Positions 8,270 to 16,495 of a stretch of DNA of 16,495 nt are shown here, one piece after another. The translations under genes were made by a program, and so were the position numbers. Each line of letters begins with the position of its first letter. The stretch's first letter is position 1. This stretch comes from Gryganskiella cystojenkinii (taxonomy: Eukaryota > Mortierellomycota > Mortierellomycetes > Mortierellales > Mortierellaceae), in NCBI GenBank assembly GCA_015852425.1, contig JAAAIG010000317.1:22605-39099 (forward strand). The letters are read 5' to 3'. The notes beneath the pieces were generated by a model. The model was not told the origin of the DNA. It worked only from the letters and a program-made list of their open reading frames with translations, and did not search any database.

Positions 8270-9900
8270 CTAGGATTCGTTGTGGAGATGCGAAGAAGAT
8301 CCTTGAGAATCCGTTGGAAGAGTGTTAGACACAGTAGATACAGCATCTACAAGAGAATGGGTATAGCAACTATGACTCAAGGGATGACTCGTTCGTCGTT
8401 GCTTCCCGCACCAACATGCTGTTGGGTTACCAATGGTACACGGGCAGATCTCGCCCCTTCTCTTGCCCTCGATCTGTCGGATCCACCAGCCTTTACCGTC
8501 CGCAGGAATGTCTGTTCGCGAGGACAATGACCCTTCGGGGCTGCTGCTGCCACGTCTGTGAGGAGTAGACTGGTCCGAGTGCCAGTCTTGATCAGCACCA
8601 TCGACATCCTCGTCTGAGTCTTCGCCTTCTTCCTCTGACTCCTTCGCAGGAGGTACTCTGTGCTCGAAATCGGCGGAGTCGCTCAGAGCATCGTCCCCAT
8701 CGATGGAATGCATCTGGTGAGTGTCTGGTTGTGACCTCCCTTTGCTGACTTGCCAGAACAAAGGACCCGCATTCCATCGACCGGCCGAGAACCGACGATC
8801 CTGTTCCGAACCTTTTTTATCCTTGTCACCTCCAGGCATGCCGCCAATACCTCCTTGGAACGCTTTTGCTCCACCAAGGGGGTAAGAGGACGTTGGACGT
8901 GACGAAAAGGATTGATTTTGAGATTTGTGAGCGGACAAGGATAGGGCCAAGACGTTTCGATGTGGCGGGAATTCCTCGTAATCGTCCTCGATTGGGTATT
9001 GTCTCCTCAAGGCCTTAGAATAGAGGACCACCATCAAGATCCAGCCAATATGGAGAGCGATCCAACCGCCAGGGCCCATGATGTAGAGTAGCCCAACGAC
9101 TGCATGACCGTTGCGACAGACTAAGGGCTTGGGAGTTTGGTGAGTGGATTTGACCTCGACTGCACTGGCTGTTCCGTTGATCGCAGGTACGATGGTGGGC
9201 GTTGGAGCTGGCGTAGACGGACCATTGTCACAGTAGTCTATAAACTTTGATTTTTGCTTGGACATCACTATGCCAAAGTAGACGCCTTCGAGGATAGTCA
9301 TCGTGATGACGACCCAGTAGAGAGCGATTAAGGGTTTGAATCGTCGAGGTGGAACTACTTTCGGTAAGACCACCGCGACAGCAATGCCCAAGAGGGCGTA
9401 GAGGCAATAGAGGACTGAAAAAAAGACCTTGACAGGTGCAGGAGAGTTGAATTGAACATAGGCTTGAAGGTCCGCGATGTTGAAGCATAGCACCAAGGCT
9501 ATCGAGGGAATCTAATATTCGATAACAGAATCGGAGAGTGGAAAGTAGAAAGTCGAAAAAGTCAGAAAAACCTTGGTCGAGCAGATTGAATGGAGAAGAA
9601 ACCTTACAGCATAAATCATTATCTACTGTAATAGTATTATTACGCCCCGAGAAAACTTACAACCAAGAACAAAGATAAAATCCAGGCGCCAGAGCCGACT
9701 GGACAGCAGCAGCAGTATTTCTGAGTTTTCGGCTGGTGTGGAGTAGAAGGAGACTCTGGACGGAGTCGAACCGGGAGCGATCTGGAGAGGGAGGATGAAG
9801 GAGTCGACGAAATTGTCGTAGATGGATTTTGATCGATCTGGATTCGAGTTTCTATTTCTTGCTGTTGTTGTTGAACAGCAAACGGATCTGCACGAGGCAT
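8270..9900 (-). CDS. four-pass membrane protein, function unknown, acidic C-terminal tail
   Basis: The preferred minus-strand model has exons 9900-9661 and 9511-8270, a 147-nt intron and 493 aa. I do not recognise a named family. The N-terminus (1-68) is Gln- and Ser/Pro-rich and ends in a 'KYCCCCPVG' cluster (Cys63-66), a plausible S-acylation site beside the first helix. Hydrophobic segments lie at about 72-90, 107-130, 138-163 and 217-248. The loop between helices 3 and 4 contains Cys174, Cys212 and an Asn-Gly-Thr sequon (Asn192), which suggests an extracytosolic, glycosylated, possibly disulphide-bonded loop. The approximately 245-residue C-terminal tail is hydrophilic, with a basic 'RRQY' start, an acidic stretch 'KESEEEGEDSDEDVDGADQD', and a late Cys/Trp patch 'ICPCTIGNPTACWCGK'. 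The topology implies both ends are cytosolic. A 15-nt micro-exon at 9622-9608 would add five residues to helix 1 without changing frame; see findings. The gene is convergent with the SRPBCC gene. Confidence 0.75.
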
Positions 9901-11173
9901 CTGCTGGGTGCTATTTATTATGGTGAAGTTGAATTTATAATTGACAGTCTGTCTACCAGCGACAAGACGACGGACGAAAGGATATATAGAGAAAAAAAAA
10001 GAGGTGGGAAGAAAAAATCAAAACGTTTCGTCAGTCGAAGGAAAATAAAAAAGGCTGTCGGCGCCTCGTGGGATGATATTGCTTTGTTTGGAATGGCGCA
10101 AAAGCGAGCGACCCAAAGCACGCGAGGCGAGGAAGTCGCGCCGTTCTTGGCAAAAGCCGCCAACAGTGTCGGCGTGTGCATAGTACGACAAATGATCGTC
10201 GGGAGCTGCTAAACTAGTTTCGGTCCGACCTTACCTTTAGTAGAGATATCGCTGCTGTTGCTAGCAATCAGGGGTGACCATGGACAGTGAATCCGGGATG
10301 AGGATTTGAAGGTGATGCACGATAGTGTTGCTGGGTGGGAAAAGAGGGGGACAGAGCGTTCGTTAAAAAAAAGGTCAAGACTGGCTTGTATGCAAAAAAG
10401 AAAAATAGAACACAGTTGAGGACGATGTGAAGTGTGATTGATGATTGAGCAAAGTGAAGAAACTAAGAGAGTTGAAAAGGTGACAGGAAGTAGAGATTGA
10501 GATATTTTGGCTTTGGAGGAGATGAGGTCTGAGTGCAGAGGAAAGAAAAAAAAGAGAGAGAAGAAAGAAAGGGGATGAGTCCCGACGTTTGTTGCCATCA
10601 ACAAAGAAAAAAAGATAGAAAAAAATTGTTACGCTGGGCTGAGGATCGAGCGAAAAAAAGGATTTCAAAATATAAAGAGCCTCAGGGCTGTGTCCCTCGG
10701 AGATGTCCAACGGAAGGAAAAGAAAAGGAAAAAAAGAGCAAACGGCAAGCTCGGACATGGGCGCGTGGAGGGGGGATTGGAATGGGAAAGGAAGGCACCG
10801 TGTAGGAAACAAACACCAAAGAGGTACAAAGAGGCCAAGACGAGTAAAAATGCTTACTTCGATCAAGGTTTTTTTTGGTGTTTGTTTTTGGATCTTTCCT
10901 TGCCTAGATTTTGGGCAAACGAATCGACCCAAGTGTGGACCCTTGCTTGGGACAAACTCGGAATTCTTAGCAGGACACAAGGAGAGATCTGAAGCAGATC
11001 GAAACAAAACACTGGATTAACAGTTTCCACGGGGAAGTAGTGCGCTTTCCAGACCTCAATTGCACATGGCCCCCCTCCATCTTGTCTTCAAGTGTTCTCC
11101 TTTCTCTTTTAAAATAGCTCTAATGGGATAATCCAAAATTGAAATGAAATCTCGTCACAAGCGAACTAAGTCC

Positions 11174-11199
11174 AAAAAAAAAAAAAAAAAAAAAAAAAA
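11174..11199 (+). repeat. A26 homopolymer tract
   Basis: Twenty-six consecutive adenines lie about 530 bp upstream of the GT5-like ATG. Long poly(dA:dT) tracts commonly exclude nucleosomes in fungal promoters. Its exact length may also be uncertain because of sequencing or assembly limits. Confidence 0.9.
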
Positions 11200-11364
11200 G
11201 AGTGAGAATACTAGTGATCCATCACGCCTTTTGACATCATCCTCTCCTATTTTTTCTTGACCTTCATCATCATTGTCAATCATCATCCTGTCTTCATCTC
11301 ATCCACATTGACACTTCCTTTCTGTTTTTCCTCTCTTGCACGCGTATCGTCATCTCGCCAACCC

Positions 11365-11560
11365 GTAGGTAATAAAGAGACCAGCAAAATGCTTGGAATG
11401 CAGGACCTGAAACAACTCTCTCTCGCTCCCCCCCATTCCTTTCCATCCTGACTCGAATTAGGAGGCATCCATTTTTTTCTGTCTCACCATCGTTTTTATT
11501 ATTTGTTTTTGCAACGGTCATTGTTTTCCTTTCATCACATTCGAACATTTATCCACATAG
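11365..11560 (+). other. probable 5'UTR intron of the GT5-like gene, containing a 20-codon uORF
   Basis: A GTAGGT donor at 11365 and a CACATAG acceptor ending at 11560 would delimit a 196-nt intron in the leader. The only short ATG-initiated frame nearby (ATG 11389-11391, 20 codons starting MLGMQDLKQL, TGA ending at 11451) falls wholly inside it. From 11561 to 11727 there is no ATG, so splicing would leave the ATG at 11728 as the first start codon in this part of the leader. The transcript start site is not known. Confidence 0.4.
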
Positions 11561-11727
11561 GCTGCGAGCACATTGTTATTGTACACTCTTCTCTCCTTTC
11601 ATTCTTCCTTTTCTCCAACGGATCCAAGGAAACCGCCATTCGGCCCCGAATCAACACACACATCCTCCCTTCTCCTTCAACCACGAACTGACCTTGACCA
11701 CCTCCGTCATAGGACTACCGCCCGGAC

Positions 11728-14586
11728 ATGTCGCAGCGGTCGTTCTCCTTCTCCAACGGCAACGCCAATGGCTCGACCTCAAATCTGTTGAATCGTAGCA
11801 ACACTGCCAGTCGACCTGGCTCCCCATCAACTTCTCAAGGGTCCATCTCTGGAATGACCAGCATGAACCAAGTCTCGACTCCACCCATCCCTAGCAACCT
11901 CGGTCACCACAGTAGCAGCAACAGCATCAGTGCGGGAGGAGGGCACCACAGCCATAACAATTCCCTCAGCAACAGTGGCTCTAGTCTAGCTCTCTCCGCT
12001 TACGAGAGCGGTATTGGGAACTCTGGGAAGAACGATTCGTATTTCCCGCCAACGTCATCATCTTCAACAATGGACCACTCCTTCGCTATTGGGAACAGCG
12101 GTTATTCCTCAAGGCGATCCCGTATCGGCGCAGGACTCTACCCTTCGTCGCTCTCAGGGAAACGTTGGAGGTGGTGGAATTTCACAGCATCAGCATTACT
12201 CATTTTTGCATTGGTCGAGGGCTTGATCCTCTTGTTCGGTTCGAATGCCCTTTACTCGATGCCTGACAAGATTCAGATTGGTAAGAACGCCGACCACAAA
12301 ATAGCAACAATGACTACTTTGTCAGTGGAATCGCACCCGCTCACAGGAAAAGTGCAACCAGGGACAAAGAACAAGGAGGAGGAGGGAGAAATATGAATTA
12401 ACCAAAGAAAAGGGAGATAGGGAGATAAACTGGATGGGTGAGGGCAGGTACAACAAGGTTCCAGGAGTCTGGACTTTTGCCAAACGGTGTCGCCACAATC
12501 AAGGAAAGAGAGGCAAAAGGACTGCAGGAGGACAGCACCGCTATTTTCTGTTACTTCTTGGAGGATGCAATTCACCAACGATAAGAGATGCCCCATTGAA
12601 AAAAAAGTACGCTCTGTGACACACCCTCACTGAACCTTCTCATTCCTGTAATTCTATTTAGACTCGCGCGACTTCCGTAAGGTGGAATACCAGGGCTTGG
12701 CTATCGATCCTGCCGCCGTTTACAAGAAACCGATCCAAGTGTATCACGTCACCAAGGAGTTTGGCCCTGCTTCCATGGGTGGTCTGGGCATGGTCGTCAC
12801 AGCATTAGCCCAGGCCCAACAAAAAGCGAGATCACAAAAGGTCAACGTCGTTATCCCCTATTACTCGATGCTCAAGGACAAAGTGGCCGACATCAAGCTT
12901 CATAAAACCCTCCCGATCGACGTCAAAGACAGCCGTGGACGCACACAGTCAATGATCTTTAGCGTTTTCAAGTTCAAGTACCAGCTTCCCTTTGACCCAA
13001 AAGATCTCTTAGGGGAAAAGCCAGTAACACCTGTCACTGTCTGGCTGATTGGTCCCGCCGATACTTACCCCTTCGACAAAGCCTTCCAGAGCAAAAACGT
13101 GCAGGACATTTACTCTTCGCCCAAGGGATTGCCAGCCGAATGGAAGGATCTGTACTTTGCCAAAGCCGTGGCTACCTTTCTTCAAGACCAAAACAGGAAC
13201 AACGACGTCTCACTCTTTGCCAACACTGTCGTGAGAGCAATCGATGTTGTTCACGCACATGGTGCCACGAACGCTCTGGTGCTCCATTATCTTCAACAGT
13301 ATATCGACAAAGGCACTATGGGGGAGGAGCCACCAGCCCTGATCTACACTCTCCACGACTACATGGATGAGCTACAGTACTCGAACGAGATTGTGAATGT
13401 TCAAAAGTTTATGGAGAAACGTGTTCATTCCGAAGATGATGAGGAGGACATGTTCTTGCAGATGGAAGGAGTTTCACTATACTGTCATGGACATCGCATG
13501 TTTACCTCCGCCATGGGTATCGATCTTGCCGATGCTGTCACCTTTGTTTCCAAGACTATGGCCAAAGACATTGTCGAGGGTCGATTGGACTTTTATCTCA
13601 AAGAGCTCGTCCTTGGAAGTGTTCTGAACCAAGCAGAAAAGAACCTCTTTGTCGGCATCACCAACGGTATCGACTTTGGAAAGTTGAACCCATGGACGAT
13701 GGAGGCGCTCCTAAGTCATGACCTCGCCTTCCCCCCAACATCAATGGTCAATATCCCTGTAAGCCAAGTCGACGATACTATTACCCGTGCTGGCATGGGT
13801 AACCCCACAATCCGAGCAGCTAAGGAGGCTGCAAAATACTTCTTGTTCACCAAAGGCTTTTTGACAGAGCAGGATCTCAGCAGGCCCCTTTTCCTGTTTA
13901 TTGGCCGATTCCAGTATAACAAGGGACTCGAGTTCTTCAACACGGCCAGTCTTGCGATCAAGAAAGGCGGCAAGTTTGTGATCATGGGTCAACCCAACAA
14001 CTATCCCGTCAAGTCTGTGAACAATCTGGAACGACTTTTCAAGGGTACGGTCACGGTTATCTCGGACGCAAAGACCCAGGATGACTGGGGCGTATACTGG
14101 CGCACTGCTGCCGACTTTTTGTTTGTACCGTCACTGACAGAGAGTTTTGGACTGGTCGCGGCTGAGGGCTTGCTTTTTGGCTCGACCGTGATCTCATCTG
14201 GCGTCGGTGGTCTTACGGAGTTCTTGATCGACAGGCCTAATGACAACGACAAGAGGCAACAACAAGAAAGGGAAGAGGCCGAAAAGGAACAACAGTTTAT
14301 TCCTTTGGACCAACAAGTTCAGTTGGCGCCACGGTCAGAACGGTTTAACAGCTATCTCTTTGATGCCTTTGCGACGGATGCGCACGCACAGTTGACTGCG
14401 GCCATAGAGGCTGGTTTGGCAGAGTGGAGGCGGTTACAAAGAGATCCGGAGGATCATGAGGCGTTCCTGAACCGGTTGGTAAACAGTGCATTGGCGATGG
14501 GGTGGGATCGCGCAGGCGGGCCTGTTGACCAGTACCGGGCCTTGTACGAGATTGCACTTCAATCCATTGGCGGTCAGACGCCATAG
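11728..14586 (+). CDS. membrane-anchored GT5-type glucan/glycogen-synthase-like glycosyltransferase
   Basis: Exons are 11728-12280 and 12662-14586. The 381-nt intron runs GTAAGA...TTTAG with a CACTGAAC branch-like site, and the protein is 825 aa. Residues 1-146 are Ser/Asn/Gly-rich and disordered. A single helix at about 152-170 ('FTASALLIFALVEGLILLF') follows basic/aromatic 'GKRWRWWN', the pattern of a type II anchor. Residues about 208-800 form a GT-B fold. 'KEFGPASMGGLG' (216-227) aligns with the GT5 substrate loop, carrying GGLG as in fungal alpha-1,3-glucan synthases rather than the glycogen-synthase KTGGLAD. Also present are 'VHAHG' (His382, His384), 'TLHDY' (His416), 'GITNGID' (516-522) and the donor-site 'GRFQYNKG' (Arg600, Lys605). 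The EX7E motif 'ESFGLVAAE' (Glu678, Glu686) is followed by 'GVGGLTEFL'. A Gln/Glu-rich insertion lies at about 707-740. The GH13 and multi-pass regions of Ags1 are absent. It should be a retaining alpha-glucosyltransferase using a nucleotide-glucose donor. Product, donor and compartment are inferred, not shown. Confidence 0.88.
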
Positions 14587-14968
14587 TTAAAAACACGTCT
14601 TCGTTTTGTTCATCGTCTATCATTCAATTCTTCCATCTTATTTATCTTATTTAGTCCTCTCTTCCCTCCTTACTCTCCTCTCCTCACGCAGCAGCATATT
14701 TTTTTATCACCGAGCATACACACGGCATTCTGACCGCCCACCAAAAGGGAAAAAGTAAACCTAGAAAAATAATTGGTGGCAACATATGGCTGGCCCGCGT
14801 TAACATTTGCGATGAATATGTCTTCTGTGACAATTCTAATTTTTTAAACTGGCCCCTCCACTCTCGGAGATGTGAATTCGACACCTCCGGCCAGTCGACA
14901 CCATCATCTGATTCACCACATCTCTCTCGCTCACTCACTCCCTCTATCCTCATATATCCCTCCCTCCC
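14587..14968 (+). promoter_or_regulatory. GT5 3' end and NDUFV2 promoter
   Basis: The 382-bp gap separates two plus-strand genes. The first 100 bp is T-rich 3'UTR and has no exact AATAAA. The rest is the NDUFV2 promoter, ending in a CT-rich leader (about 14915-14968). A HAP-complex-type site is annotated separately. Confidence 0.5.
14770..14777 (-). promoter_or_regulatory. TAATTGGT, inverted CCAAT / HAP-complex site upstream of NDUFV2
   Basis: The octamer matches the yeast Hap2/3/4/5 consensus TNATTGGT exactly and lies about 195 bp upstream of the NDUFV2 ATG. That complex activates respiratory-chain genes in yeast, so the context fits. An exact octamer with one free position is still short enough to occur by chance. 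Confidence 0.4.
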
Positions 14969-16219
14969 ATGTTTGGTCGAGCTCTTCTCCAGCGCGCCAG
15001 CGCCGCCTCCGCTACCCGCTCCTTTGTCGCTAAGCGTACCATCGCCACCTCTCGCGTTGCCTTGTCGGACAAGCTCTTTGTGGTAAGGCAACAAGATCAG
15101 GACTCGAAAAAAAGACCTCGGACCTCGAGACACAATTGTCCGAACACACAATTCACACCAATTTATGCATGAAATCGCCCTCTGGATCGATCCCTTGTAT
15201 TTTCCGAGGCTGCTACTACACATACTAACTCGGATATCGCCCACTCTCCTTCTCTCTCTGTTTTTTTTTTGCAGCATCGTGATACCTCTGACAACAACGC
15301 CAATGTCAAGTTTGAATTTACTCCCGAGAACATGAAGCGCGCGGAGGAGATCATGGCCAAGTACCCTCCTCAGTACAAGAAGGGCGCTATTATGCCCCTG
15401 TTGGATCTTGGTCAGCGCCAGGTTGGCTGGACCAGCTTGCCCGTTATGAACGCTGTCGCCAAGATGGTCGAGGTGCCTCCTATGCGCGTCTATGAGGTCG
15501 CCACCTTCTACACCATGTATAACCGGTACGTCCGCTCTAGTCATCTGTTCCGCTTGATCGCAAGCGTCATTTAGGCAGTCGGCCAGACATCATCGATACC
15601 ATCAACACTGCGGAAATTAAGCAATCGACTGCAACAATCCAATGGATAAAACCGGGACCGATCAACTGATCATTTTGTTTTATGGGCGCCCCGTTGATTC
15701 AAGAAAAGCTCCATTCTGACAGGATCAAGGACTCGCGGAGCAAACTGGATCTGATGCGTCGCATCTGCAAGATAACCATTACTTTCCTTATATCTGATTT
15801 CTGACTTCATCGTCTCGTCTTTCTCGTACTTTTTCTACAGTGAACCCGTCGGCAAATACTTCCTTCAGCTCTGCACTACGACCCCTTGTCAGTTGTGCGG
15901 GTCAACAGAGATTTTGAAGACGATCGAGAAGGATTTGGGCATCAAGGTCGGGGAGACGACCAAGGATGGAAAGTTTACGCTTGTGGAGGTCGAGTGCGCG
16001 GGTGCCTGTGTGAACGCCCCTGTCTTGGCTGTGAACGATGATTACTATGAGGATTTGACCTCGGAGACGACAATCAAGGTCCTCGAGTCCTTGAAAGCCG
16101 GAAAGCCCCTCAAGGCCGGACCTCAGTCTGGACGTCATACCTGCGAACCCAAGGGCGGTTTGACTTCGTTGACCTCTGAACCAACCGGACCTGGCTTCAT
16201 GTTGCGCCCTGATCTGTAA
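14969..16219 (+). CDS. NDUFV2: NADH:ubiquinone oxidoreductase 24 kDa [2Fe-2S] subunit, mitochondrial
   Basis: Exons are 14969-15082, 15275-15525 and 15841-16219. Introns are 192 and 315 nt (GTAAGG...TTGCAG and GTACGT...CTACAG), and the protein is 247 aa, the usual length for the precursor. This matrix-arm subunit of complex I carries cluster N1a and pairs with the 51 kDa FMN subunit. Residues 1 to about 30 ([19 protein letters not shown]...) form an Arg/Ser/Ala-rich presequence without acidic residues. Exon 2 encodes the thioredoxin-like part with '[11 protein letters not shown]' and '[13 protein letters not shown]'. The cluster ligands are Cys133 and Cys138 ('CTTTPC') with Cys174 and Cys178 ('ECAGAC'), giving the family CX4C and CX3C spacing. 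'[17 protein letters not shown]' and '[14 protein letters not shown]' complete the family signature. An additional Cys141 follows the first pair ('PCQLCGS'). Neurospora nuo-24 is the classical fungal counterpart. Confidence 0.97.
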
Positions 16220-16495
16220 AGAAAAAGAGAGAGCGATCCAAAATAGAGACATGATCCTGATCCACGAACAGAATAGTACGAAGAAAAACAGAAAAAGAGA
16301 GTGAGCTGTGCACACTATAATCCTCCCCCCTCCAGTCCTCCCCCCTCGTAACGCATTAAACATATTATTCACCAAGTTTTAAGAGAGTTGCACTGCGATG
16401 TGGTGCATGAGCGAGTGTGCCTGTCAAGTGGCTGTGGGTGGAGGGCGGCGTGGCTTGTTAGAAGCAGTCACAAGAAAACAATTTTTTTTTTTTTT
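16220..16495. other. NDUFV2 3' flank to window edge
   Basis: Purine-rich 3'UTR-like sequence runs to about 16300, followed by a CCCCCCTCC pair near 16324-16347, AT-rich DNA with no exact AATAAA, and a terminal T14 run at 16482-16495. I see no gene in these 276 bases. Confidence 0.5.

Larger units (their letters stand above)
9901..11727. other. 1.8 kb low-complexity intergenic region between two divergent genes
   Basis: No credible protein-coding gene is seen. About 9990-10730 is purine-rich on the plus strand, and the long minus-strand frames there are Ser/Phe/Leu-rich translations of CT-rich DNA. A TATATA palindrome sits at 9983-9988, about 80 bp upstream of the membrane-protein ATG. A strong donor-like GTAAGG on the minus strand begins at 10234, and a CAG directly precedes the ATG at 9900, so a leader intron is possible. 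From about 11200 the DNA is CT-rich on the plus strand and is probably the GT5 gene's leader. Confidence 0.5.

Noticed and set aside
9764..9774. GGTTCGACTCC on the minus strand, identical to a tRNA-gene B box
   Set aside because: It lies inside the first coding exon of the membrane protein, has no A box at the right distance and no cloverleaf-forming flanks.
10375..11007. 210-aa minus-strand frame in the long intergenic region
   Set aside because: It is Ser/Phe/Leu-rich low complexity produced by CT-rich DNA, with no domain and no good start context; it is more likely leader or spacer.
12281..12661. An additional coding exon inside the 381-nt GT5 intron
   Set aside because: Frames inside contain stops or lack paired splice sites, and direct joining of 12280 to 12662 restores the reading frame.
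15526..15840. Possible intron-encoded box C/D snoRNA in the 315-nt NDUFV2 intron (TCTGATGCG resembles a C box)
   Set aside because: The C-box match is incomplete (no TGATGA) and I find no paired D box with a terminal stem.
1..16495. CRISPR arrays, insertion sequences, rRNA or a secondary-metabolite cluster
   Set aside because: I saw no regularly spaced repeats, terminal inverted repeats with a transposase, rRNA-like sequence, or clustered biosynthetic enzymes.

Overview
This is a nuclear window from a filamentous, intron-rich fungus. Coding exons are interrupted by short GT-AG introns (77 to 381 nt in the preferred models), with acceptors of the type (C/T)AG and, in places, CTAAC-like branch sites. 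Leaders are CT-rich, homopolymer runs are common, and two nuclear genes carry mitochondrial presequences. Protein character (Arc1-type tRNA-binding cofactor, fungal-type ETF-QO, Ags1-like GT5 fold) suggests an early-diverging lineage such as Mortierellomycota. That placement is inferred from style and resemblance, not from a search.

Layout, left to right. (1) 1-900: a promoter-like region with two CACGTG boxes and a TGACGTCA palindrome, plus a weak minus-strand ORF running off the left edge. (2) 901-2474 (+): Arc1p/AIMP1-type tRNA-binding cofactor, four exons. (3) 2637-3786 (-): NmrA-like NAD(P)-binding Rossmann protein, three exons, tail-to-tail with gene 2. (4) 4015-6384 (-): mitochondrial electron-transfer-flavoprotein:ubiquinone oxidoreductase, four exons. 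(5) 7139-7981 (+): small SRPBCC/START-like ligand-binding protein, five exons, divergent from ETF-QO. (6) 8270-9900 (-): four-pass membrane protein of unknown function with a long acidic C-terminal tail. (7) 9901-11727: a 1.8 kb low-complexity intergenic region that probably holds both 5' leaders. (8) 11728-14586 (+): a membrane-anchored GT5-type glucan/glycogen-synthase-like glycosyltransferase, two exons. (9) 14969-16219 (+): the 24 kDa [2Fe-2S] subunit of respiratory complex I (NDUFV2), three exons. Each of the seven gene models reads through every junction without a stop or frameshift.

Two genes feed the mitochondrial ubiquinone pool: ETF-QO from fatty-acid and amino-acid oxidation, and NDUFV2 from NADH. 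The other genes are unrelated housekeeping or accessory functions, as is normal for a fungal chromosome, and I see no operon-like or secondary-metabolite organisation. The item most worth following up is the stand-alone type II membrane-anchored GT5 protein. Secondary points are a possible 15-nt micro-exon in the four-pass protein and a probable leader intron that removes an upstream ORF from the GT5 mRNA.
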